DNA of 64,000 bases from NCBI RefSeq assembly GCF_000230895.2, contig NC_016604.1, positions 3,162,001-3,226,000 of the forward strand. The letters run 5' to 3'. Source of the stretch: Mycolicibacterium rhodesiae NBB3 (GTDB lineage Bacteria > Actinomycetota > Actinomycetes > Mycobacteriales > Mycobacteriaceae). Below, one piece after another: positions 35,622-43,466 of this stretch (the first letter of the stretch is position 1; each line of letters starts with the position of its first letter). The translations under genes were made by a program, and so were the position numbers. The notes under the pieces were generated by a model. That model was given only the letters and a program-made list of their open reading frames with translations, did not search any database and had not been told where the DNA came from.

Positions 35622-35815
35622 GTGTCATCAAGGCGGACGAGGAAGTCTGCCAGGGTTACGCGAACTGTGTCGTCGCAGCGGCCGACATCTTTGACATCGG
35701 TGATGCGGGAACCGTTGTCATTCTTGATGACACGGTAGCCGAGAGCGATGAGGCACGGATCGTCACAGCAATTCGCAGTTGCCCCGTCTCGGCTCTACGT
35801 CTCGAAATGGTGTGA
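35618..35815 (+). CDS. [3Fe-4S]-type ferredoxin
   Basis: A 65-aa ferredoxin with C11, tyrosine at 14, C17 and C55 followed by proline (CQGYANC...CP). The CxxYxxC...CP pattern is characteristic of mycobacterial single-cluster ferredoxins that serve P450s and Rieske oxygenases; with residue 14 a tyrosine, a [3Fe-4S] cluster is likely. TTG 35618 overlaps the dehydratase stop and follows AGGAGAAGGAGG. It is a candidate electron donor for the ROs at 28572 or 36035. The ferredoxin at 51435 has its cysteines and tyrosine at the same residue numbers. Confidence 0.9.
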   Translation: MSVIKADEEVCQGYANCVVAAADIFDIGDAGTVVILDDTVAESDEARIVTAIRSCPVSALRLEMV

Positions 35816-36034
35816 GCGAGACGGCCGTGAACGGCGCAAATACCAGGGGGTCAATGCGTCAATACATGGTGGAGACGAGTCGTTTCCCGAATGTGCTTGC
35901 CGCTCAACCGACTTTGGTTTACCTGCGAGGTACGACGTGAGATCGACACTTGGCAGACGGGGTGACGGTTTGTGGCGATCTGATTTACGGCTGTCTACGG
36001 GTGGCTCGGGCATTACAGCAAAGGAAAGGTACCG

Positions 36035-37450
36035 ATGACGCTAGAAATGAGTACTTCAGGCGGTGCGGATCGGACCGCTCGTAGTCTCGTCGATGTCGAT
36101 CGCGGGGAGATCAGTCGGGAAATCTTCGTCGATGCTTCGATTTTCAACCTTGAGCTGGAGTGTTTGTTTCCGCGGACCTGGTTGTTTGTGGGTCATGCCT
36201 CGCAGGTGTCTGCGCCGGGTCAGTTCTTCTCGTCGAGGATGGGTTCGGATCCGGTGCTGTTGACCCGTGACGCGCAGGGTGGCGTGAATGTCCTGCTGAA
36301 CTCGTGTCGACATCGGGGTATGGCGGTGTGTCGCTATGACGAGGGCCGTGCGCTTCAGTTCACCTGCCCTTACCACGGCTGGTCGTACTCGATGGACGGT
36401 TCGCTTGTGTCCACTCCAGGAGATTTGCACGGTGTGCCGCAGCAGAGCATGGCCTACGGTAATGACCTTGACAAAGCGAGTTGGGGGCTTGTCAGCGCTG
36501 CCAAGGTCCACAATTACAAGGGCCTGATCTTCGCGTGCTGGGATCCCGCTGCTCCGGACTTCGACGAGTATGTCGGTGACTTTCATTATTGGCTGGACAA
36601 CCTGGCCGATGCTTTCGATGGCACCGAGGGCGCTACGGAGGTGTTCCGCGGAGTGCAGAAGTGGCGCATCAGGTCGAATTGGAAGTTCGTTTCAGAGAAT
36701 TTTCTCGGCGATACCTATCACGGGGCGACGACTCATGCCTCGGTTGAGCAGGTGGGTATTGGCCCGGGCGGCAGGAATTCGCGGCGCCACGGTGAACGAC
36801 AGGATCAGGGTGGTTTTTCGAAAGGCCGAGTGAAGACGTCGTTTCGTACGGGTCACGGTGCGTCGGACAACCTGGCGTATGAGATCGCCTATCCTGAGTT
36901 CGCCGAAGAACCGGCCTTGAGTGAGTACTTCTCCCAGGCCTGGGCACTCCGTAAAGAGCGGTTGGAGGCGCAGGGCAGACAGCTCGGTGGTCGTGGCCCA
37001 GCGACGATGTTCCCCAACATGTCGTTTTCCGCCGGTTTTCCGAGGACGATTCTGGTGTCACACCCGATCAGCCCGACCGAAACCGAGGTGTGGCGCTGGT
37101 ACCTCATCGACAAGAGCGCACCCGATTATGTACGTGATTGGCTGCGACGTTATTACATGCGCTACTCCGGTCCCGGAGGGATGACGGAGCAAGACGATAT
37201 GGAGAACTGGAATTACGCGACGCAGGCCAGCCAGGGCGTGATAGCCCGACGCTATCCCTACAACTATCAGCAGGGACTGGGTAAGGAAACTCCCAGTGCG
37301 CTCGACAAGGCTGTTCATTCCCACCAACCCATCGCCGGAGAGGTGAATGCACGCGCCTTTTACCGGCGATGGGCCGAGTTCATTGACAACCTCTCGTGGC
37401 CTCAACTGACCGAGCTCGCCAAATCCGACGAGAGAGCCGCACAGTCGTGA
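36035..37450 (+). CDS. Ring-hydroxylating dioxygenase alpha subunit
   Basis: A 471-aa Rieske oxygenase large subunit. Rieske ligands are C91-x-H93 (CRHRG) and C111-x2-H114 (CPYHGW). The iron site ENFLGDTYHGATTH is followed by the aspartate in TEQDDME. There is an insertion of about 30 charged residues after the iron site (RNSRRHGERQDQGG) not seen in the others here. ATG 36035 follows AAAGGAAAGG. It groups with the alpha at 41597 rather than with the PAH-type set. The stop overlaps GTG 37447 of its beta gene. Confidence 0.95.
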   Translation: MTLEMSTSGGADRTARSLVDVDRGEISREIFVDASIFNLELECLFPRTWLFVGHASQVSAPGQFFSSRMGSDPVLLTRDAQGGVNVLLNSCRHRGMAVCRYDEGRALQFTCPYHGWSYSMDGSLVSTPGDLHGVPQQSMAYGNDLDKASWGLVSAAKVHNYKGLIFACWDPAAPDFDEYVGDFHYWLDNLADAFDGTEGATEVFRGVQKWRIRSNWKFVSENFLGDTYHGATTHASVEQVGIGPGGRNSRRHGERQDQGGFSKGRVKTSFRTGHGASDNLAYEIAYPEFAEEPALSEYFSQAWALRKERLEAQGRQLGGRGPATMFPNMSFSAGFPRTILVSHPISPTETEVWRWYLIDKSAPDYVRDWLRRYYMRYSGPGGMTEQDDMENWNYATQASQGVIARRYPYNYQQGLGKETPSALDKAVHSHQPIAGEVNARAFYRRWAEFIDNLSWPQLTELAKSDERAAQS

Positions 37451-38004
37451 GCCGAGCGACGGGCGATGAAATTGCCACGAGGCAGGATGCGGTCGAGAAG
37501 TTGCTGCTCCAGGCCGAAATCGCCGATTTCCTCAATCGGGAAGCCGACCTGCTCGACGAACGGCGTTACTCCGAGTGGCTTGGTCTGCTCACCGACGACT
37601 ACGAGTACTCCGTTCCACTGCGGGCGAACGTCGCCTACGACGACCTCGCGGAGCTGGAGCAGACTCAGGAAGGTAACGACATCTGCTGGTTCGACGAGAC
37701 GAAGGAGACCGTCGCTTTGCGGGTGAAGCAGCTGATGACAGGACTGCACTGGGCCGAAGAACCCGTCTCGCGAGTGTCACACCTGGTCACCAACGTGCGC
37801 ATCGAGGGGATCGACGGCGCGGAAGTCGATGTGAGTTGCCGGTTCCTGGTGTATCGAAACCGGGTCGCCGATGAGACTGATCTGCTCGTCGGTCGGCGTA
37901 AGGACCGGTTGCGCCGCGTCGCTGGTGACTGGCAACTGTGCCGTCGCCGGCTACTCCTCGATCAATCGGTGTTGCTCGCCAAGAACCTCTCGATCATCTT
38001 ATGA
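37447..38004 (+). CDS. Ring-hydroxylating dioxygenase beta subunit
   Basis: A 185-aa RO small subunit with FLNREADLLDERRYSEWLGLLTDDYEYSVPL, then SRVSHLVTNVRI, then the terminal LLDQSVLLAKNLSIIL. GTG 37447 overlaps the alpha stop (GTGA). The frame is open upstream to 37396, but that lies inside the alpha gene. It is the structural partner of the alpha subunit at 36035. Confidence 0.93.
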   Translation: MSRATGDEIATRQDAVEKLLLQAEIADFLNREADLLDERRYSEWLGLLTDDYEYSVPLRANVAYDDLAELEQTQEGNDICWFDETKETVALRVKQLMTGLHWAEEPVSRVSHLVTNVRIEGIDGAEVDVSCRFLVYRNRVADETDLLVGRRKDRLRRVAGDWQLCRRRLLLDQSVLLAKNLSIIL

Positions 38005-38027
38005 AGCGGGACTCTATCCTTGAACTC

Positions 38028-38056
38028 TTGACCTTCAGTACGCGAAAATATATTGT
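38028..38056 (+). promoter_or_regulatory. Candidate sigma-70-like promoter before cupin gene
   Basis: TTGACC at 38028-38033 and TATTGT at 38051-38056 are 17 bp apart in an AT-rich stretch that contrasts with the surrounding GC-rich DNA. The cupin gene starts at 38105. This is a consensus-like guess only. Confidence 0.35.
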
Positions 38057-38104
38057 TCTCTAAACATAATGCAATGGTGCGCGACCAACGAGGGGGCAGC
38101 TGGA

Positions 38105-38548
38105 ATGTCTACTTCGCTCCAACCGAAGCGGCGTGCCGATGATGTGACCGCCCTGCGAGTGATGACAGAGGAAATGCGCCCGCTTCTCGTCGGCGACGGG
38201 TATCAGATGTTCGATGTGCGCGCTCCGCAATCATCTGGACCTCCACCGCACCAACACCCTTGGGATGAAAGCTATGTGGTGCTCGAGGGCGAACTGTGGG
38301 TGAGCCGCGGCGGCGAAGAAACGACCCTGCAGGTGGGTGAGGCGATTCGGGTGCCGGCTGGCGTCGTGCACGCCTATCGCGTTCTCTCTGAGGGCGCCCG
38401 GTGGCTTACGACCTCGTCTTTCCCGGGGGGCGCGCTGGATTTCTTCTCAGATGTGGATGAAACCTCGAACGGCCCCGGCGACGTGAAGGCCCTTATTGAG
38501 GCGGCCAAGCGAAACAATGTCAAATTCGCCGATCCCGCGCTCGGATAG
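38105..38548 (+). CDS. Cupin domain protein
   Basis: A 147-aa single-domain cupin. Metal-binding motif 1 is visible as PPHQHPWDESYVVLEGELWVSRGGE, and motif 2 as AIRVPAGVVHAYRVL. ATG 38105 has AGGGGG at a suitable distance; ATG 38069 is less likely. Probably a small oxygenase, isomerase or sensor for a hydroxylated aromatic. Function cannot be assigned. A second unrelated cupin lies at 56884. Confidence 0.82.
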   Translation: MSTSLQPKRRADDVTALRVMTEEMRPLLVGDGYQMFDVRAPQSSGPPPHQHPWDESYVVLEGELWVSRGGEETTLQVGEAIRVPAGVVHAYRVLSEGARWLTTSSFPGGALDFFSDVDETSNGPGDVKALIEAAKRNNVKFADPALG

Positions 38549-38634
38549 CCGTCGGTTGAATCATCGGGCCGCAGTTGCCATTTGCCGACTGTGTCGGTAG
38601 TCGGTTTACAACCCGACATTCGGGGGTCGGTGTC

Positions 38635-39528
38635 ATGAGGCGGGTCGGCGTGATCGGTTTGGGCGGTATGGGCTCCGCCCTGGCAGCGTCACTTCTCGCG
38701 ACGGACCATTCGGTAGTTTGTTTCGACATTCGGCCCGACGTGTTACGCCCGGTTGTAGAGCTAGGCGCCCAGTCAGCTGGGGACGCGCGTGAGCTGGCCG
38801 GCGCATGTGACGTCGTTTTGACGGTCCTGCCGGGGCCGACTCAGGTGCTGGAGGTCGCGCTCGGGTCGGAGCGAGGTGTGTTGGCCGGCCTTCCCGAAGG
38901 GGCCGCCCTGCTGGATATGTCGACGTGTAACCCCGAGGTTGCAGCGGTCATCGGGCAGGCCTACGACGCGGTTGGGAGGCGCTTCGTCGATTGCCCCGTT
39001 AGCCGAAAGGCGCCGGACCTGACCGTTCTGGTCGGAGGGCCGCGCGGGGTGCTCGGCCCTGATGCCGATGTCCTTGCCGCCGTGGCCCGTACCTTGGTGT
39101 ACTGCGGCCAACGAGGTGCGGGCTACGCCACCAAGCTCCTCAACCAGCATGTCAAGTACAGTTGGTACCTCGCCTCTGCGGAAGCGCTTTTAATTGCTGA
39201 GGCGATGGGGTTGAAGGCCAGCGAGGTAGCCGAAGCGATCGCGGAGTGCAGCGGGGGGGACTCGGGTCTCACTACGGCGGCAGCGTATTTCCGTCACGAC
39301 ACTGAGTTCGTTCGTAGCCGCGCACCCGCTAGCACCATCGAAAAAGACTCCGCGCTGGTGGAGAGAATGGCGACGAACGCCGGTATCCGCAGTAGAACGC
39401 TTGCGGTCGTCGTCGACTTCTTCCAAAGCGTTGCGGCCTCGGAGTTTCGCGACCGTGCCTACCCCGAGAGCACAAAACTTCTTAAACGAATCCGGTCGAT
39501 GCCTCCGAAGTCGACCTCCACGCCGTGA
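38635..39528 (+). CDS. 3-hydroxyisobutyrate/beta-hydroxyacid dehydrogenase-like protein
   Basis: A 297-aa NAD-binding beta-hydroxyacid dehydrogenase. The N-terminal motif is VGVIGLGGMGSALAASLL. A mid-protein GAGYATKLLNQHVKYSW segment carries the catalytic lysine (GxxxKxxNx). ATG 38635 is chosen because upstream residues from 38575 are out of family. It probably oxidises a hydroxyacid intermediate of side-chain degradation. Confidence 0.88.
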   Translation: MRRVGVIGLGGMGSALAASLLATDHSVVCFDIRPDVLRPVVELGAQSAGDARELAGACDVVLTVLPGPTQVLEVALGSERGVLAGLPEGAALLDMSTCNPEVAAVIGQAYDAVGRRFVDCPVSRKAPDLTVLVGGPRGVLGPDADVLAAVARTLVYCGQRGAGYATKLLNQHVKYSWYLASAEALLIAEAMGLKASEVAEAIAECSGGDSGLTTAAAYFRHDTEFVRSRAPASTIEKDSALVERMATNAGIRSRTLAVVVDFFQSVAASEFRDRAYPESTKLLKRIRSMPPKSTSTP

Positions 39529-39568
39529 CATGAAGGCGCTCACGCTGTATAGCTAGCTGAATTGCAAA

Positions 39569-39585
39569 TCGCCGAATATCGGCGA
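39569..39585. promoter_or_regulatory. Palindrome TCGCCGA-ATA-TCGGCGA upstream of MarR
   Basis: Perfect 7+3+7 inverted repeat 94 bp before the MarR gene at 39679. A classical MarR-family operator arrangement; autoregulation is likely but unproven. Confidence 0.5.
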
Positions 39586-39678
39586 ACGTATAGAAAGACC
39601 ACTGGCCGTTTGCCGGTATGATCATCATCAATACGCCGGAGATGTGCCAAACCGCTGATCAACATTGCAAGGGACGTC

Positions 39679-40197
39679 ATGACTACCGAGAAGTTGACGA
39701 TGGCCCAACAGGTCGCGGCCAAGACCCGCGAAGCGGGACCCGATCACGATCCTTCGTCATTGGCGCTCCCGCTTGCGCTCTACCGTGCCGTGACGGCGTT
39801 CGGCCGGGTAGCCGTCGATGAGCTTGCGCCTGTTGACCTTTCGATGAGCCAATTCAATGTTCTCACCGTCCTCAAGCGGGCCGACGGGCCGATTACGATG
39901 GGCGCACTGGCCGATTCGATTTCTGTACGCCAAGCCAGCCTGACGAGCGTGGTGGACAGCCTGACCAAGGCTGGGTTGGTCACGCGCAAGATGAATCCCC
40001 GCGATCGGCGCTCGGTAGTGGTCGCGATTTCGAAGAAGGGGGATCAGTTCATGACCGAGTTTCTGCCCGGTCATTACGACTTCCTCGAGGGACTCTTTGC
40101 CGGTATCAACCCGCGACACAGGCAGCAGCTCCTCGCACGACTGAACGAACTTATAGATTGCTTGGAGAGTTATCCGACCGGCCAGCGCACCTCCTGA
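39679..40197 (+). CDS. MarR family transcriptional regulator
   Basis: A 172-aa winged-helix regulator. The HTH reads NVLTVLKRADGPITMGALADSISVRQASLTSVVDSLTKAGLV, and the wing MNPRDRRSVVVAISKKG. ATG 39679 follows AAGGGACGTC. The perfect palindrome upstream is its probable operator. It may control the neighbouring RO/cupin genes or the hydrolase operon downstream. Confidence 0.9.
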   Translation: MTTEKLTMAQQVAAKTREAGPDHDPSSLALPLALYRAVTAFGRVAVDELAPVDLSMSQFNVLTVLKRADGPITMGALADSISVRQASLTSVVDSLTKAGLVTRKMNPRDRRSVVVAISKKGDQFMTEFLPGHYDFLEGLFAGINPRHRQQLLARLNELIDCLESYPTGQRTS

Positions 40198-40250
40198 TCG
40201 GTAGCCGGATAAAAGATTGTGACCGCCGATATGGATTGGGCCCCATCCTC

Positions 40251-40316
40251 GAACTGACCGGGCGATGCTACGACTTCTACAACGTTGAGCGCCTTCACAA
40301 CTACCTCGGTACTTAG
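40251..40316 (+). pseudogene. IS3-type transposase C-terminal fragment (remnant)
   Basis: One frame reads ELTGRCYDFYNVERLHNYLG and ends in TAG. FYN.ERLH..LG is the hallmark C-terminus of IS3/IS150-type integrase domains. Only about 20 residues match, there is no start, and no inverted repeats were seen. It is a degraded insertion scar between the MarR and hydrolase transcription units. Confidence 0.5.
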
Positions 40317-40618
40317 CTATGGAGTTTCGGAGCGCGCTCTGACGCCCCTCGGCAGTTCTCGCCTCGCATACCTACGGCTCGAAATGGCCCGTCAGATCGG
40401 CTGCACTCAGGTAATGAGCACTCCCGAGAAGAAGATTCGCTCGGCGGCTAGGTTGCGTCCTCCTACGTGTCACGTGGGAGTTCCAGTGTGGCGTTCAGCG
40501 TTGGTCGCAACGTGTCGAATGACATTGTGACACAGGGGAATTGTTGACACGACCGCGGCACGACCGCAGCGAAGCCGCACCGCTGCGCCGGCTTCTCTGA
40601 CAAGCCCATTTACACAGA

Positions 40619-40643
40619 AGCCTAAATTTCTATCTTGCAGATA
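40619..40643 (+). promoter_or_regulatory. Shared promoter element with TATCT-TGC-AGATA palindrome
   Basis: AGCCTAAATTTC is followed by TATCT-TGC-AGATA (40631-40643), a perfect 5+3+5 palindrome. The left part recurs at 28460, and ATTTCTATC.T.CAG recurs at 45756. It lies 55 bp upstream of the hydrolase start. Confidence 0.45.
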
Positions 40644-40697
40644 TTCGGAAGCTGTGGTAAAACGTTGTTACCGAACTTGCTGAGAGGACGTCCGAGG

Positions 40698-41597
40698 TTG
40701 CTCAAAGACACTTCGATTTGTGTGAGCTTGCTTGGGGCGGAGACACGCTTCGTGTATGTCGATGGCATCCGAACTAGGACAATTCAGGCGGGCGAAGGTC
40801 CGGACCTGATTCTCATGCACGGGGGAGGTGGTCACGCCGAAGCCTTCGCACGCAACGTGTCGACGCTGTCGCGTCATTTCCGGGTGCATGCGCTGGATCT
40901 GTTGGGTCACGGTCTCACCGGTCCTTGCGATGTCGCCCCGGGGCGAAAGGACTACGTCAGTCACCTTCTCGGATACATGGACCAGGAAGGTATCGATCGA
41001 GCCCACTTGTTGGGCGAGTCGTTGGGAGGTTGGATCGCAGCGTGGACTGCGCTGGAACATCGCGACCGTGTCGACCGGTTGATCTACGTGTGCGGCGCGC
41101 GGTTGACACTGCAGGTCGGCGCCGATGCCGAGGCTCGCACCGCTGCCGGGCGCGCAGAGCTTGCCCGACTCACCCAGCAATTCCTGGCTGACCCCAGTCC
41201 GGCGAATGTACGGGAGAGAATGGCCTGGCTTTTCCACCAGCCTGACCGCGATCTGACCGATGAACTGGTGGCGCTGCGGTGGGCGCTCTACGAGACCGAA
41301 GAATCGCGGTCGGCGATGACCAATGCGACGGCGCCGCCATCAGCGGCCACTGCGCAGGACAATCTCACGGCTGAGCGGCTGGCTAGCTTGAGCACGCCCA
41401 CGCTAGTTCTGTGGACGAGTCACAATCCCTCGGCGACTGTGGATTTCGGCCGGCGCGCAGCCGAGCTGATTCCCGATGCCGAATTCGCATTGATGGAGGA
41501 CTGTGGCCATTGGCCGCAATGGGAACGGCCGGAGGAGTTCAACCAGATCATCACCGACTACCTCAACGGTGATCGCGCATCCCGAGGGCAAGGTTGA
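40698..41597 (+). CDS. Alpha/beta hydrolase, meta-cleavage product hydrolase type
   Basis: A 299-aa alpha/beta hydrolase. The oxyanion segment is HGGGGHAEAF, nucleophile S108 lies in GESLGGW, and the catalytic histidine in GHWPQWERPE. The spacing and the DLLGHG motif match C-C bond hydrolases that cleave ring-opened meta-cleavage products (BphD/HsaD type). TTG 40698 is chosen for GAGAGGA nine bases upstream; the frame is open back to 40635. It starts the large plus-strand catabolic run reaching 51.6 kb, which also contains two extradiol dioxygenases that could make its substrate. Confidence 0.88.
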   Translation: MLKDTSICVSLLGAETRFVYVDGIRTRTIQAGEGPDLILMHGGGGHAEAFARNVSTLSRHFRVHALDLLGHGLTGPCDVAPGRKDYVSHLLGYMDQEGIDRAHLLGESLGGWIAAWTALEHRDRVDRLIYVCGARLTLQVGADAEARTAAGRAELARLTQQFLADPSPANVRERMAWLFHQPDRDLTDELVALRWALYETEESRSAMTNATAPPSAATAQDNLTAERLASLSTPTLVLWTSHNPSATVDFGRRAAELIPDAEFALMEDCGHWPQWERPEEFNQIITDYLNGDRASRGQG

Positions 41598-42913
41598 TGG
41601 AGACAATCTCTTCCATAACAGGCTCGGCGGGGCTCGTCGACTCCTCGGCCTTCTACGACGAGGCGGTGTACCAGCGGGAACTCGAAGTCATCTTCAAGCG
41701 TTCGTGGCTATTCGTCGGCCATGAGTCCATGATCCCCAGGCCCGGTGACTTCCGCACGACCTATATGGGCGACGATGCGGTGATCGTGTGCCGGGATAAG
41801 GAATCCGGTGTTCGTGTGCTGCTGAACAAGTGTCGGCACCGGGGCAATAAAGTCTGTCAGTTCGACAAGGGAAATGCCAACATCTTTCGCTGTAGCTACC
41901 ACGGCTGGAGTTACGACACCGCCGGGCAGTTGCGCGGTGTTCCGCTGGCCGAAAGCGCCTATGGACCGCAGTTCGACAAGTCCAGTATGGGTCTGGTTTC
42001 GCCGCGGGTGGCTACCTACAAGGGACTTATCTTCGCGTGCTGGGATCACTCGGCGCCGCCGCTGACCGAATACCTGGGTGAGGGCCTTCTGTGGTACCTC
42101 GACAACTTCCTACTCGACAGCGACCCCAACGGCCTGCAGGTCGTTCCCGGCCTGCACCGCTATCTCATGCCCGTCAACTGGAAGTTGTTGGCCGAAAACT
42201 TCGGCGGCGACCAGTACCATTTCGCAGCCACTCATGGATCGGTTGCCGCCCTATCGAAAGCGGGACAGACTGCCCGCATTGACTTTTCGATTGACGAGGG
42301 TCAGCACTACAGCGTGGTTCTCGACGGTCGCGCACCCCACGGATTGCTGCAGCTGGCAGTCGGCAAGAATTTCTATCAGGACGATCTCGCCCAAGCCAAG
42401 ACGCTCGGTACCGAAGCAGTCGACTGGCTGACCGAGCGGCAGCGTCTGCAAGACGAGCGGTTGGCTACATACTCCGTGCAGCCCTACAGCTTTCATGTAG
42501 CCAATATCTTCCCGAACTTCAGCATGATTGGCATGGGCACGGCCTTCTATGGCCGGGGATTCATTATGTGGCAGCCTCGGGGACCGCGGTTGACCGAGGT
42601 TTGGGAGTGGTGTTTGGTGGAAAGCTCCGCGCCGCGCTCGGTCAAGGAACGCATGGTCTTCGTCTTGAGTCAGCGGCAATCGGCGGCCGGCCTCGTGACG
42701 CCCGATGATCACGAGAATTTCGAACGATTGTCCGACGCCCTCGACACGGGAGTCGCCCGGGAGGTGCCGTTCAACTACTCACTTGGCGAGGACGTCGAAC
42801 CGATGGAGTCGCTGATCGCGGAGTTACCCGGCAATGTCAGGCCACAGATCAGCGAAGCCTACCAACGCGAGTTCTATCGGTACTGGCACCGAACTATGAC
42901 GGAGCCGGCCTAG
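41597..42913 (+). CDS. Ring-hydroxylating dioxygenase alpha subunit
   Basis: A 438-aa Rieske oxygenase large subunit. Rieske ligands are C79-x-H81 (CRHRG) and C99-x2-H102 (CSYHGW, with serine in place of the usual proline). The iron site is ENFGGDQYHFAATH, with the aspartate in TPDDHENF. ATG 41597 overlaps the hydrolase stop by one base. Groups with 36035. With the following Gfo/Idh and LigB genes it resembles systems that hydroxylate carboxylated aromatics such as phthalates, an inference from context. Confidence 0.94.
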   Translation: METISSITGSAGLVDSSAFYDEAVYQRELEVIFKRSWLFVGHESMIPRPGDFRTTYMGDDAVIVCRDKESGVRVLLNKCRHRGNKVCQFDKGNANIFRCSYHGWSYDTAGQLRGVPLAESAYGPQFDKSSMGLVSPRVATYKGLIFACWDHSAPPLTEYLGEGLLWYLDNFLLDSDPNGLQVVPGLHRYLMPVNWKLLAENFGGDQYHFAATHGSVAALSKAGQTARIDFSIDEGQHYSVVLDGRAPHGLLQLAVGKNFYQDDLAQAKTLGTEAVDWLTERQRLQDERLATYSVQPYSFHVANIFPNFSMIGMGTAFYGRGFIMWQPRGPRLTEVWEWCLVESSAPRSVKERMVFVLSQRQSAAGLVTPDDHENFERLSDALDTGVAREVPFNYSLGEDVEPMESLIAELPGNVRPQISEAYQREFYRYWHRTMTEPA

Positions 42914-42915
42914 CT

Positions 42916-43428
42916 ATGAACACCAGCCAGTTGGACGTCGAACTGCGGCTGCAAATAAATGAATTCTATGCGCGGGAGACCATGCTTCTCGACGATGGGC
43001 GGCTGGACGAGTGGCTGGGCATCTTGGCAGCAGACGTCAGATACACGATGCCATTCCCTGAGTCCAGCACGCATCCGGACGACGATGATGACGGCCTACC
43101 GCCGTTTCTGCTGTTCAACGACGACTACGAATCGTTGAAATTGAGAATTGCCCGGCTGGCTACTGGGCTCGCCCCGGGCGAAACTCCACGCACGATCACT
43201 CAGCGCATTGTCAGCGACATCCTCGTCACCGATGTGTCCGATCAAGACCTCTGCGTCCGATCCAGCGTAATGGTGTTTCTCGTACGCCATGAACGCCATG
43301 AAAGCTTCTTCATCGGCAAACGACAAGACGTTCTACGCCGAGACGATGACTCGGGCCTGCTGCTGGCCGCTCGGGTCATCACCCTGGCTCATAGCGTTCT
43401 GCCACGAGCGATTTCCATTTTCTTCTAA
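42916..43428 (+). CDS. Ring-hydroxylating dioxygenase beta subunit
   Basis: A 170-aa RO small subunit and partner of 41597. It has FYARETMLLDDGRLDEWLGILAADVRYTMPF and the terminal ARVITLAHSVLPRAISIFF. ATG 42916 is 2 bp after the alpha stop. The SRIRH segment of other betas is replaced by TPRTITQRIVSDI. The C-terminal half is diverged from the PAH-type betas. Confidence 0.92.
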   Translation: MNTSQLDVELRLQINEFYARETMLLDDGRLDEWLGILAADVRYTMPFPESSTHPDDDDDGLPPFLLFNDDYESLKLRIARLATGLAPGETPRTITQRIVSDILVTDVSDQDLCVRSSVMVFLVRHERHESFFIGKRQDVLRRDDDSGLLLAARVITLAHSVLPRAISIFF

Positions 43429-43466
43429 TGCCCAGTCGTCCAATAGCTCTCAGATAGGTCGCACAC

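Larger units (their letters stand above)
40198..40697. other. Intergenic region with IS remnant and promoter elements
   Basis: 500 bp between MarR and the hydrolase gene. The left part contains a short transposase-like C-terminus (40251-40316); the right part is AT-rich and carries the shared element at 40619 and a palindrome at 40631. An ORF at 40285-40530 has no recognisable features. Confidence 0.5.

Noticed and set aside
40285..40530. 81-aa plus-strand ORF in the MarR-hydrolase gap
   Set aside because: Starts inside the transposase remnant region and shows no conserved pattern.
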